64,000 bases of DNA from Enterococcus sp. DIV0212c. GTDB taxonomy: Bacteria; Bacillota; Bacilli; Lactobacillales; Enterococcaceae. The stretch spans positions 1 to 64,000 of the forward strand of contig NZ_JAFREN010000018.1 of NCBI RefSeq assembly GCF_017377505.1, given 5' to 3'. The stretch's first letter is position 1. Each line of letters starts with the position of its first letter. The notes under the pieces were generated by a model. The model ran no database searches. It was not told the origin of the DNA and was given only the letters and a program-made list of their open reading frames with translations. Positions 26,160 to 35,206 of the stretch are shown here, in pieces. Position numbers and translations under genes: made by a program.

Positions 26160-26861
26160 ATGTATAAAAAGTTATTATTAGGTTTAGTTTGTACGGCTGC
26201 TCTTGGTTTTGCAGTGCCAACTACATCACACGCAGCACCAGAAAATGATCCAACATTAGATAAAACAGACGTAGAGATCGGGTTCCAAGGAGCAAACACT
26301 CCAACAAACGGACCTTTCAAAAACAAATTGTCTTTAGTATACCGCCCAACAGCATTTAAGTTTGGTGTGAACAATGATACTACAGGTACTTTAACAACAT
26401 TTAAAAACTCAATCACAGACAAACAATATTTGGTTGTCAATGAAGATAGAGAAACAGGATCAAAATGGGATTTAACAGCTAACTTAAGCGAGTTAAAAAC
26501 TGCTGACGGCACACAAACATTGCCTGCAACATTACAATTTACAACAGACAATTTCCAAGGGTATAACATTGGTACAAACATGAACGCTACTAATGATGAT
26601 TATATTCCAAACGACCTTACAGCAGAAAATCTTACTGTACTTAAGGATCCAGCTGATATTCTAGGCGGATCAAACAAAGTAGTTGCTGGGGCAACTGATG
26701 AAGTTTCAGTATTGAAAAATAATAATGCAGCCCGTGGTAAAGGCGGGGTAGCCGCTAGAACACGTTCTGCAGAATTAGTTGTTGCGAATAGTTCAGGTCT
26801 TGGTGGTAAAAAATTCTCAGGTGAAGTAAGTTACTCACTAAGTGTTGTTCCTGGCGAATAG
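26160..26861 (+). CDS. WxL-domain protein, copy 1 of a tandem duplication
   Basis: A 233-residue secreted protein: a signal peptide (MYKKLLLGLVCTAALGFA, cut near HAA) and then a single WxL domain. The first motif is SKWDLTAN. The second, normally Trp-x-Leu near the end, reads EVSYSLSVVPGE, with Tyr replacing Trp. It differs from copy 2 at five residues only (N/D, D/A, N/H, T/S, N/S). The ATG at 26160 has GGAGAG upstream. It should bind peptidoglycan together with DUF916 proteins of this locus. Confidence 0.88.
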   Translation: MYKKLLLGLVCTAALGFAVPTTSHAAPENDPTLDKTDVEIGFQGANTPTNGPFKNKLSLVYRPTAFKFGVNNDTTGTLTTFKNSITDKQYLVVNEDRETGSKWDLTANLSELKTADGTQTLPATLQFTTDNFQGYNIGTNMNATNDDYIPNDLTAENLTVLKDPADILGGSNKVVAGATDEVSVLKNNNAARGKGGVAARTRSAELVVANSSGLGGKKFSGEVSYSLSVVPGE

Positions 26862-26906
26862 TAAAGTAATCTTAAGTAAGAAGTAAGCGTATAAAATTAT
26901 TATTAA

Positions 26907-26942
26907 TGTCAAAGAAAGTTATGGTTGTAACTTTCTTTGACA
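26907..26942. repeat. Perfect palindrome between the two WxL copies
   Basis: A 15-bp arm (26907-26921, TGTCAAAGAAAGTTA) and its exact complement (26928-26942) around a 6-base loop. The left arm matches the start of IRR and the right arm the end of IRL, each with one change. The two changes are complementary, so pairing is kept. Confidence 0.85.
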
Positions 26943-26974
26943 AAATATATATAAAAATTGGAGAGATAAAGAAT

Positions 26975-27676
26975 ATGTATAAAAAGTTATTATTAGGTTT
27001 GGTTTGTACGGCTGCTCTTGGTTTTGCAGTGCCAACTACATCACACGCAGCACCAGAAAATGATCCAACATTAGATAAAACAGACGTAGAGATTGGGTTC
27101 CAAGGAGCAAACACTCCAACAAACGGACCTTTCAAAAACAAATTGTCTTTAGTATACCGCCCAACAGCATTTAAGTTTGGTGTGAACAATGATACTACAG
27201 GTACTTTAACAACATTTAAAAACTCAATCACAGACAAACAATATTTGGTTGTCAATGAAGATAGAGAAACAGGATCAAAATGGGACTTAACAGCTAACTT
27301 AAGCGAGTTAAAAACTGCTGACGGCACACAAACATTGCCTGCAACATTACAATTTACAACAGATAATTTCCAAGGATATGACATTGGTACAAACATGAAC
27401 GCTACTAATGATGATTATATTCCAAACGCACTTACAGCAGAACATCTTTCTGTACTTAAGGATCCAGCTGATATTCTAGGCGGATCAAACAAAGTAGTTG
27501 CTGGGGCAACTGACGAAGTTTCAGTATTGAAAAATAGTAATGCAGCCCGTGGTAAAGGCGGGGTAGCCGCTAGAACACGTTCTGCAGAATTAGTTGTTGC
27601 GAATAGTTCAGGTCTTGGTGGTAAAAAATTCTCAGGTGAAGTAAGTTATTCACTAAGTGTTGTTCCTGGCGAATAA
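26975..27676 (+). CDS. WxL-domain protein, copy 2 of a tandem duplication
   Basis: A 233-residue secreted WxL protein almost identical to copy 1 at DNA and protein level, including the signal peptide, the SKWDLTAN motif and the Tyr replacing the second Trp. The five changes cluster around the middle (GYDIGTN, PNALTAEHLSVL, KNSNAA). This marks a recent duplication of about 800 bp. The start is ATG 26975 after GGAGAG. Having two copies may raise dosage or allow diversification of a surface ligand. Confidence 0.88.
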   Translation: MYKKLLLGLVCTAALGFAVPTTSHAAPENDPTLDKTDVEIGFQGANTPTNGPFKNKLSLVYRPTAFKFGVNNDTTGTLTTFKNSITDKQYLVVNEDRETGSKWDLTANLSELKTADGTQTLPATLQFTTDNFQGYDIGTNMNATNDDYIPNALTAEHLSVLKDPADILGGSNKVVAGATDEVSVLKNSNAARGKGGVAARTRSAELVVANSSGLGGKKFSGEVSYSLSVVPGE

Positions 27677-27723
27677 TCAGTAAATATCAAAGAAATATGA
27701 GTTAAATACAAAATAATTTTTTA

Positions 27724-27757
27724 TGTCAAAGGAAGTTATTGTTGTAAGTTATTTATG
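27724..27757. repeat. Right 34-bp inverted repeat of the WxL duplication (IRR)
   Basis: Begins TGTCAAAGGAAGTT and ends GTAAGTTATTTATG. It is the inverted partner of 26096-26129. It lies 19 bases before the start of the next WxL gene. Confidence 0.85.
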
Positions 27758-27775
27758 TTCATCGAAGGTGTACAA

Positions 27776-28450
27776 ATGAAAAAAATTAAATTAGTAAATA
27801 TAGCAGTAATAATAACATGTATGCTCTTTTTTTGCACGAATTATGAATATCTAGTTTCATATGCAAATGAAAATACAAAATCGAACTTAAATGTAAAAGC
27901 AGGATTAGGCAAAAATAAACCAACTGAACCAATTATTGATTTGGATAAAGAAGCTTGGTCTACTGGCGCATTCACTGTAAAAGCTGTCTCCTCATTTCAT
28001 TTTCAAAAAACCGGAGTAGGATCTTATTCCTACTCTGAAACCTATTCGGCAAATGTTAAAGCGCTAGGAATAGAGGTAGATGATTTACGTGGGACTGGGG
28101 AAGGCTGGCAATTGCAGGTCAAAATGGAAAGTTTTAAAGATAGCTCGTCAAAAGAACTAGAAGGTTGGAAACTTTTTATCCCAACTTATCAAGTGAAATC
28201 TGAGGGAGAAAATGTAACTACTGATGTTACAAGTCCGAAAGCGAACAGCGTGGAATTAAATGAAATTATGCAAACCGAAACAATATTAAAAGCTGATAAA
28301 GATACAGGAATGGGTGCATTTACCAACGTATTTTATCAAGATACTTTGGCCAAAGAGAAGGGTGTTCGATTGGATATACCCATTACAAGTAAAAAAGGAT
28401 CGTTCACAGGAAAATTAGTCTGGTCTTTATCTGCAGTACCACCAATTTAG
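27776..28450 (+). CDS. WxL-domain protein
   Basis: A 224-residue protein with a signal peptide (basic start, helix to about VSYA) and a WxL domain: first motif GEGWQLQVKM, last strand FTGKLVWSLSAVPPI. Both Trp are intact, unlike the duplicated pair. ATG 27776 with GAAGGTG is chosen; an in-frame ATG at 27755 lies within the inverted repeat and has no ribosome site. Fifteen bases separate it from the next WxL gene, so they are co-transcribed. Confidence 0.85.
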   Translation: MKKIKLVNIAVIITCMLFFCTNYEYLVSYANENTKSNLNVKAGLGKNKPTEPIIDLDKEAWSTGAFTVKAVSSFHFQKTGVGSYSYSETYSANVKALGIEVDDLRGTGEGWQLQVKMESFKDSSSKELEGWKLFIPTYQVKSEGENVTTDVTSPKANSVELNEIMQTETILKADKDTGMGAFTNVFYQDTLAKEKGVRLDIPITSKKGSFTGKLVWSLSAVPPI

Positions 28451-28464
28451 AAGGAGGAATTCAG

Positions 28465-29142
28465 TTGAAATATTTATTATCTACAATGGGTATCTGTATG
28501 GTATGTTTACTCGCTGGGATAACAGCCAATGCCCAAGAAGAGTCAATTTTTAATATTGAAGTTGTAGAAGGTAGTTCAAATGTTGTTCCTCCAAAATTTG
28601 GTACTGATTTATATGACGGGAAAAATCAAGGAACTGGAAATCAAGGTTTATTAAAAATCGATCGTATCCCTAATATTGTCTTTGGGGTTACTAGTAATAG
28701 TTACCTAAATAAAACGGTCTCAGCTAAAAATGATAATCCTTATATTCAAATTTCTGATTATAGGGGAACTGTAGATGGTTGGAGACTTTCAGCGAAAGCA
28801 AGTAATTTTGTTTCAGATAGTCTGATGCCAAATGGAAAAAAATATGTATTAAGCGGTGCTAAACTGACCTTTTCGGCTGGATTAGTTGAATCGGCATCAG
28901 GTATAAGTCAAGAGAATTATAAACCTAAAACCAATAAAGTAACACTAAATGATCACTATCAAGCGCTAGTTACCGCCAAAGAAAACCAGGGACAAGGAAC
29001 TTGGGGAATTAGATGGGAAAACAAACCTTATACTAAAGGAAATGAACAGCTACAATTATTCATAAAGGGAAATTCTTCAAAACCTAATCTTAAGTATATG
29101 GCTAGTATTGAATGGCTATTAGAAAGTGGTGTTGAGGAATGA
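28465..29142 (+). CDS. WxL-domain protein
   Basis: A 225-residue secreted protein: a signal peptide (to about NAQ) and a WxL domain with VDGWRLSAKA and the C-terminal strand YMASIEWLLESGVEE. The start is TTG 28465 after AAGGAGGAA. Its stop overlaps the ATG of the DUF916 gene (ATGA), so this WxL protein and its likely DUF916 partner are made in step. Confidence 0.85.
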   Translation: MKYLLSTMGICMVCLLAGITANAQEESIFNIEVVEGSSNVVPPKFGTDLYDGKNQGTGNQGLLKIDRIPNIVFGVTSNSYLNKTVSAKNDNPYIQISDYRGTVDGWRLSAKASNFVSDSLMPNGKKYVLSGAKLTFSAGLVESASGISQENYKPKTNKVTLNDHYQALVTAKENQGQGTWGIRWENKPYTKGNEQLQLFIKGNSSKPNLKYMASIEWLLESGVEE

Positions 29143-30161
29143 TACATAAGCTAAAAAAAATATACATGGTAAGTATTGTCGGAATGGCTCTTTTGTTCTG
29201 TTTGATTTTTCCATTGGGATGTAAAGCTGCGGAAGTCAATTTTACAGTAACTCCGATTTTGCCGAAAGAGCAAGCTGCAGATGTAAAATCATATTTTAAA
29301 CTATCGGGTATTAAACCCAAGGATAACGTAGCACTTTCCTTTGAAATAGCCAATACGTCAAATGAAGCGATTGTAGTAGAAGTAACTCCTAATAATGCTA
29401 CGACAAATAAAAATGGACAGATAGATTATACTCAAACGCTAGGAGAAAAAGATGAAGCGCCTCCACTTGCGATTACAGATATAGTAACAAAAAAACAAGA
29501 AGTTCACTTGAATCCGAAAGAAAAAAAACAAGTTGACTTCAACTTAACTGCACCAGAAACAACTATTAATGGAATGCTTCTAGGTGGTTTTTATATCAGA
29601 GAAAAGGATGGAAACAAAGTAGAATCCACAAAAGGAATCACAATAAAAAATTCCTTTGCTTATGTTGTGGGGCTCCAAGTTATGGGGAATAATGTTGATA
29701 AATTGTTACCTAATCTGATAGTAGAAAAATTAGGGGTTAACTTTGTCGATGGAAATGAAAATGTAGTTGTAAAATTTCATAACACAGAAGCACAAATTAT
29801 ATCGAAAATGTCTATGGAGATTACGATTAAGAAAAAAAATAAAGAGATTACTAAAATAAAAAAAGAGGATATGTCTGTAGCCCCTAACTCCACTTTTTCT
29901 TTACCACTTGAAATAGACATGGAAAAGCTAACAGCTGGTGACTATACTGCAGATATCCAAGTGAACTCAAAACAAAAAAAATGGACTTTCACAAAGAAGT
30001 TCTCCATATCTGAAAAAGAGCTTGGCCAAATAAAAGATGAGGAAGAACTAAAACAAGCGTCACCCCAAAAAACAAGTATGTTGGTGATTATTTCGTTGAT
30101 TACGGGAGTAGTGGGTTTTGTTTTACTGATTGTTTATCTAGTGGTTAAAAAATTACAATAA
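29139..30161 (+). CDS. DUF916/DUF3324 WxL-interacting membrane protein, copy B
   Basis: A 340-residue protein with a signal peptide (to about CKA), DUF916 (about 28-150), DUF3324 (about 155-285) and a C-terminal membrane helix (MLVIISLITGVVGFVLLIVY). It is paralogous to copy A but lacks its long basic tail, ending in VVKKLQ. It is translationally coupled to the preceding WxL gene and followed at 20 bases by the large WxL gene. Confidence 0.85.
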   Translation: MIHKLKKIYMVSIVGMALLFCLIFPLGCKAAEVNFTVTPILPKEQAADVKSYFKLSGIKPKDNVALSFEIANTSNEAIVVEVTPNNATTNKNGQIDYTQTLGEKDEAPPLAITDIVTKKQEVHLNPKEKKQVDFNLTAPETTINGMLLGGFYIREKDGNKVESTKGITIKNSFAYVVGLQVMGNNVDKLLPNLIVEKLGVNFVDGNENVVVKFHNTEAQIISKMSMEITIKKKNKEITKIKKEDMSVAPNSTFSLPLEIDMEKLTAGDYTADIQVNSKQKKWTFTKKFSISEKELGQIKDEEELKQASPQKTSMLVIISLITGVVGFVLLIVYLVVKKLQ

Positions 30162-30180
30162 TAGAATTGAGGTTTTTAAA

Positions 30181-32187
30181 TTGAAGAAGTACCACTTAAT
30201 TTATTGCGGTCTTTGTTTTTTTTTTCTGAGCTTGTTTAGTCAAATACCTCAAGAGGTTGAAGCTGCTCCTGCGGATAACTATGGAACGAGTTTCACGAAG
30301 AATACACCAAAGTTACTTCGCGTAGATAGTGAAGGAGATGTATACAATGCTACAGAGAAAGTTATCTTAAAGGATTATATTTTTTTGAAGTATAGAGGGA
30401 CTTCAGATGATTATTATAAAAATGATGTACGATTTGGTGGGAAAACTATACCGAGTTTTAACTGGTTATATTTACTTGATTTTCCAAGTTACACTGAGGC
30501 GTTTTCTATTAAACAGGTGGGTGTACATAACGGAAGAGATGTTTCAATTACAATGCAAGCGATGGATAGTAGTATGAAAGCTCAGTACAAAAATATAGGG
30601 CCAAAGGGTGACTTTCTTTTTGGCTTGGCTCAAAGTGCTGTATGGCCTGAGGAACCAAATATATTTCTTAAGAGGTTTAGATTACGAGCTGTGTATACGG
30701 ACACTGGTGCGGCACTTCCATCAAATGTAACAATTGCCTATCCGATGACTCATGGAAATAACGAAGTACCTGACTCAGTGACCAGAGGCCTTGTTTTTGG
30801 GAGTAATGCTGGTATTTTGATGGGGGAAAAAGATTATACCTACAAGTATCTTAGCTACAGACCAGCAACAGCCTCTACGAATTATAACCCAGTTATCTAT
30901 AATGGTCGAAGACAGCCATTAGAGGGGGAAAATACAGGGTTTTATTTATTAGACACTGGAAATAAGGGATTGTATGTAGAATCAACAAGAACCAGTAAGA
31001 CTGCTCCTGCTGTACAGCAGTCAGCAAATTTATTTAGTAATACATTTATGCCGCCAATTGAAGTCCCTTATGAGGAACCTACAATGGAAGCAACATATAA
31101 TAGCGCAACAAGCGAAGTAAATACGATTAATCTTTCTGTCAAACAGAAACTAGTCAAACAAAACTATGATTCCAATTATCCATTAAAATTTTCAATCGAT
31201 TTTTATGCTCCTACAAATATTGAGGTGAACAAAGATGAGTTCATAGTTAAGAATGGATTAGGTGTAGAGCTACCTAAGGAATTGGTGAATGTTACTTTAA
31301 AAGATGCGGCAACAAATCGGTATACGATAGAGTTGGATAAAACATTGTTTCCTGATTTTAGTGCGGAATCGATTATTGTTACTCTTAAAGGTGATATTTC
31401 TGGAACAAATTTAAAGTTAGTTCAATCGGCTGTAGGATCAACTTCATTTAATTTAAACTACAAAATCAATAGTAGTTGGCTGATAAAAGAGAATGAAACC
31501 GTGAATGTACTAAAATCAAGAACGGCAAGTTACGTGTATCCCCTTGAGCTCAAAGCAGAATCAATGAATCCTAAGCTCGTACAAGGCACCAAGAACACTG
31601 ATTATCCGCTTAACAAAATGATAAAAAATGTGACTACAAACTTTCCACAAGATGTCGTTACCACGGCATACGACGGAACAGTTGCGTATAATGTGGCTGG
31701 GCCCATTAATGTACCGTATAAACTAACAAGTAGCAGTCTTAAGGTGACGCAAAATAGAACATTTGCGGCAACAGTTGTAACAGAGTACTTCCAATTGGAT
31801 TCTATCCCTGATTTGATGAGTTCAGATCTTGAAATAGGAAATTCAATGTCAAGTGCACTCAAGGCAACGGGCGATTTGATTGTATATGATAATCGTATTT
31901 CTGGTGGTTGGGTACTGAAAATGAAGCCGGGCGAGTTAATAGATGAAACAACCCGCAAGAAACTTGCTGGACAGTTTGTTTATGTAGATCAAGCAGGTGT
32001 AGAACATCCTTCCGTTTCAAATGCAGTTACAACGATTGAAAAAGGGAAAGGAAACAAAACGAATCCAGAGACTTCGGTAACAGACTTATGGGTAGGAAAA
32101 ACAGGATTATATTTCAAGATGAAAGATAATAACTATCTAGGGAAGTATGCTGGAGAAATTGAATGGATTTTAGAAAACAGCCCGTAA
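30181..32187 (+). CDS. Large WxL-domain surface protein
   Basis: A 668-residue protein with a signal peptide (cut near VEAAP) and a long N-terminal region of several hundred residues I do not assign to a known fold, rich in Tyr, Ser, Thr and Asn. Residues about 300-450 look like beta-rich repeats. The C-terminus is a WxL domain (ISGGWVLKMKPGE; YAGEIEWILENSP). TTG 30181 is the start, with GAGG about eight bases ahead. Large WxL proteins at the end of such operons are presumed adhesins or ligand-binding heads of the WxL/DUF916 complex. Confidence 0.82.
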   Translation: MKKYHLIYCGLCFFFLSLFSQIPQEVEAAPADNYGTSFTKNTPKLLRVDSEGDVYNATEKVILKDYIFLKYRGTSDDYYKNDVRFGGKTIPSFNWLYLLDFPSYTEAFSIKQVGVHNGRDVSITMQAMDSSMKAQYKNIGPKGDFLFGLAQSAVWPEEPNIFLKRFRLRAVYTDTGAALPSNVTIAYPMTHGNNEVPDSVTRGLVFGSNAGILMGEKDYTYKYLSYRPATASTNYNPVIYNGRRQPLEGENTGFYLLDTGNKGLYVESTRTSKTAPAVQQSANLFSNTFMPPIEVPYEEPTMEATYNSATSEVNTINLSVKQKLVKQNYDSNYPLKFSIDFYAPTNIEVNKDEFIVKNGLGVELPKELVNVTLKDAATNRYTIELDKTLFPDFSAESIIVTLKGDISGTNLKLVQSAVGSTSFNLNYKINSSWLIKENETVNVLKSRTASYVYPLELKAESMNPKLVQGTKNTDYPLNKMIKNVTTNFPQDVVTTAYDGTVAYNVAGPINVPYKLTSSSLKVTQNRTFAATVVTEYFQLDSIPDLMSSDLEIGNSMSSALKATGDLIVYDNRISGGWVLKMKPGELIDETTRKKLAGQFVYVDQAGVEHPSVSNAVTTIEKGKGNKTNPETSVTDLWVGKTGLYFKMKDNNYLGKYAGEIEWILENSP

Positions 32188-33490
32188 CGAATAGAGTATC
32201 AAGCTGAGAATATTTGTTAAAAGCTATCGCCGTTATCATTCCGTCAGATAATTAGGAATGACGTTAAAACCACAAACTCTTAGCTAATCCATAGTAACGA
32301 TTAATGAGATATGCATAAGTCTAAATGAAATTCAGGCATAAACTTATACTTTTGAAGGGCCAAGGCTCAATATTCGGAAAGTTAAGCGGAGAAAGAGGTT
32401 GAGATAGAAGTGTTTAACTCAGAGAACCAAGTAGGTATTGTTCAACATCAGTTGATTCCATTCACTGTGTTTTACAACAATTTCAGCTTATTTCTAAAGG
32501 AGTTGCTTCTGATCTCATCGTTTATCCGAATTCCATGTAGCTGAGGTGTGACTCAAAGAGTTGTCCCGGTCACCAGCAACGTTTTTAGTCTTTTTTCTAT
32601 CATATACGATTCTAGTGTTTGCAGATTAAATATCCCTAGTGATTTATATATCGCATACCTTAAGAAAAAAGAGACCTCTGCACTTGATGCTTTCCAAGTA
32701 GAGACGAGTCCCAATACTTTATCTTTGGTTTCTTATCCTATACATGGACTAAGAAACCAACTGTTAAGTTACGACTATTTTCCAGAAAAAAAGATACATT
32801 ATTCGTCTATATCTTTTAAATGATTCTTAGTATAGGAATAGATTACTCTTGGTTTTGCTTGAGGAAAACTTGGAATTTTTTTAGTATGTCCAGTTTTTCT
32901 TTGAACTATTTATTTTCTTTTTCTGAGCGTCTCACTTCTTTTTGAGAAGTGAATTTACGACTATCATTATAAGGAAAAGCATATTCTCAATATTTTTCAT
33001 AATCTGATACCAACGACATAGTGTATTTTCATGCATATCTAGTTGCTTTTAGATACATGGGTAACTTCTGTTCGTAAATCCGCTTATTTTTTATGTCCAC
33101 TTTAGTATAACCATTACAAAAGTGATCGACTTTATTAGTATACATGCAAAGTTATTAACGGATTGTTAGGTAGTGATGGTTAACAAAGAAAAGGAATAAT
33201 AAGTAACTGTGGTAGATATTGTTACTGCAGATTACGTGGATTTTAATCTGGTTCATGATAACTGAAGGGAACACCTGAGTTCAAGGGTGGTTGATTTGAA
33301 TTATTAAATCTCAAAAGAGAGTAAGTCTAAACAAGTGCTAAATAATTACTTTTTGTCGTTAGGATAAGTATTTTTAATATTTAAAAAATAAAACGTATGA
33401 TTGATTTCAGGTTATAAAATATTAAAAATAGTTATTCTAACAAATTAGCATTTGATAGAAATAACTTAAAAAAATTTGGAGGTAGAGAAA
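32188..33490. other. Gene-poor region with decayed insertion-sequence DNA
   Basis: About 1.3 kb without an intact gene. The segment near 32850-33120 is an eroded IS3-family orfA on the minus strand, listed separately. A 91-codon frame at 32548-32823 has no ribosome site or recognisable content. The remainder may be further IS debris. The last 100 bases must hold the promoter of the following gene. Confidence 0.5.
32850..33120 (-). pseudogene. IS3-family OrfA transposase remnant
   Basis: Read on the minus strand with several frame changes, fragments align with IS3/IS150 OrfA: a helix-turn-helix with MHENTLCRWYQIMKNIENM-like text, then a leucine-zipper-like KKEVRRSEKENK pattern and KLDILKKFQVFLK-like text. 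Many stops and shifts show long decay. No OrfB catalytic part is recognised beside it. Confidence 0.55.
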
Positions 33491-34522
33491 ATGAAAAAGA
33501 ATTTTTATTTAGCAGCAGCCTTTCTAACACTTATTTTTGTGGGCTTAATAGGAGGTAATGAAGCACATGCGTTTGTACAAACGCAATCTGGGGGACTAAC
33601 TGGGCGTATCTATTTAAAAAAACCTATGAACTTTGAAGCAGGTAAAGCTCCAGAAGATATCAGTGATGAATGGAATGAATATCTAGGTTTAATGGTGAAT
33701 GGTAAAGCTGTCAATACAAGCTTTGCGCGTGTACCGTTTTCTGGAGAATTCCCGTATACTCCAGAAAAAGCAGGTAGATATAGAGTTACATTTGTAGCTA
33801 GTTACAAAACGGGTGTTTTTTATGATGAAGGAGTTGTATCTATTACTGGTAATAGTACTGAGACAGTCGTGACACTTAATGCCTTATCAAATAATCAAGG
33901 TGTTGTGTATGTTGGTCAGAAACTAAATTTAGCTGACTTCTTTGAAGTACGCAAAAATGGCGTAGCAGACGCATCTTTAACGAGTAAATTAAAATATACT
34001 GGTGAGTACAAAGATGGAGCGGCTCCTGGTACTTACAAAGGAACAGTTTCTGTTACAGTGGGAAATAAAAAATATACTGAACCTTTAACAATTGTAGTAG
34101 AATTTAAAAATCAAGCGCAACAAGAATTTATTCAAAAAGTATTGAATGAATCGTTTATAAATGGTGACATGTATGGAAAGATAAGTGACAAGGCTAATTT
34201 TGGCGATTTCAATCAAGTACTTGGTTATTTAGGTCAAGGTGTTATTGAAAATCAATACGTAAAAGATCTATTATACAAAGTTGTTGCCAATGGATTGGCT
34301 CAACTACAAGAAAAAAATGGTGATATTTCGAAAATTTCTAATCTACAAGCTGAAATTGAAAGCCTTCTGTTTAACGGAAAACCAATTGAGGGATTAGACT
34401 TCAATAAAATAAATGAAATGACCGCTAAAATAGAAAATTTAAAGAAATCAATGAATGGTAAATATACTGAAAAATTTGCTGAACTTACAGCTCGTCTGCA
34501 AGAAATTGCAGCTATGATTTAA
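33491..34522 (+). CDS. Secreted Ig-like-domain protein of the WxL locus
   Basis: A 343-residue protein with a signal peptide (to about AHA) and no WxL, sortase or membrane anchor. Residues about 30-125 and 130-210 look like two bacterial Ig-like beta domains (GRYRVTFVASYKTG; PGTYKGTVSVTVGNKKY). The C-terminal 130 residues are helical (LARLQEIAAMI at the end). ATG 33491 has GGAGGT upstream. It is separated from the WxL operon by the IS remnant and has its own terminator. It may be a released ligand or bind the WxL complex. The family is not recognised. Confidence 0.7.
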   Translation: MKKNFYLAAAFLTLIFVGLIGGNEAHAFVQTQSGGLTGRIYLKKPMNFEAGKAPEDISDEWNEYLGLMVNGKAVNTSFARVPFSGEFPYTPEKAGRYRVTFVASYKTGVFYDEGVVSITGNSTETVVTLNALSNNQGVVYVGQKLNLADFFEVRKNGVADASLTSKLKYTGEYKDGAAPGTYKGTVSVTVGNKKYTEPLTIVVEFKNQAQQEFIQKVLNESFINGDMYGKISDKANFGDFNQVLGYLGQGVIENQYVKDLLYKVVANGLAQLQEKNGDISKISNLQAEIESLLFNGKPIEGLDFNKINEMTAKIENLKKSMNGKYTEKFAELTARLQEIAAMI

Positions 34523-35206
34523 AGGTTATCAACAAAAATAAGTAGATATGATTTTGTCTAAGTTAGCTACTCAAATACTGCAGTCATTAGTCAACATATA
34601 TATAACATAAGTTGGTTGTATTGTGAGAAGCAGCTATAAAATGCGTATGCTGTGACAAAAAGTATATATTGAATAACAAGATGATCTTGAAAGAGTTGAT
34701 TAGAATTCTAACTTTTTCAAGGTCATTTTTATAACGGGTGTTATCAGTAAGAATGAATACAATTCATCCATTAGTAAATAGATTGTGTTAATCAATTCAG
34801 GCGATTAGGTTGTTAGCACAATGTATTTTGGGAGTACTTGATTTATTTGAAAATTAGGAGCATTAAACTTCTTATGATTAAATTTCAAATGATGTTATAC
34901 ATAGAAAAGATAGATTACAAAGCACAAAAAATTAGACACTTATTTTTAGGATAATAAAATAGTAATAGTTACATTTCAAGGAATCATGACTTTGAAATGG
35001 TAATAAGTAGGAAACTAAATTTTTGATTAATGAATAATAATCATATTATAATTCATTAATCTCAGAGAAAAAATTCTACTAGCATTTTTTTGTTATCACA
35101 AATAAATATTTGAAAATATAAGACAAAATAAATTATACGATTGGAGGCACTTTTTTTTATTTTTATTGGATAAATATCCAGTACCGATAGGGGAAAGTGA
35201 CAAAAA
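34523..35206. other. Spacer before the LysR gene
   Basis: About 680 AT-rich bases. The first part holds a terminator (34681-34732). The end should hold the LysR promoter. No gene is seen. Confidence 0.45.
34681..34732 (+). terminator. Terminator downstream of the Ig-like protein gene
   Basis: ATGATCTTGAAAGAGTT pairs with AACTTTTTCAAGGTCAT with G-U pairs, followed by TTT. It lies about 160 bases after the stop. Confidence 0.65.

Noticed and set aside
26132..27396. Two near-identical minus-strand frames opposite the duplicated WxL genes
   Set aside because: They mirror the duplication of the real plus-strand genes; there is no ribosome site.
26096..27757. The WxL repeats as a CRISPR array or transposon ends
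   Set aside because: There are only three repeat-like sites with gene-sized spacing, and no cas gene, transposase or target-site duplication is seen.
32548..32823. 91-codon open frame downstream of the large WxL gene
   Set aside because: No ribosome site, no recognisable domain, and it sits in decayed IS-like DNA.
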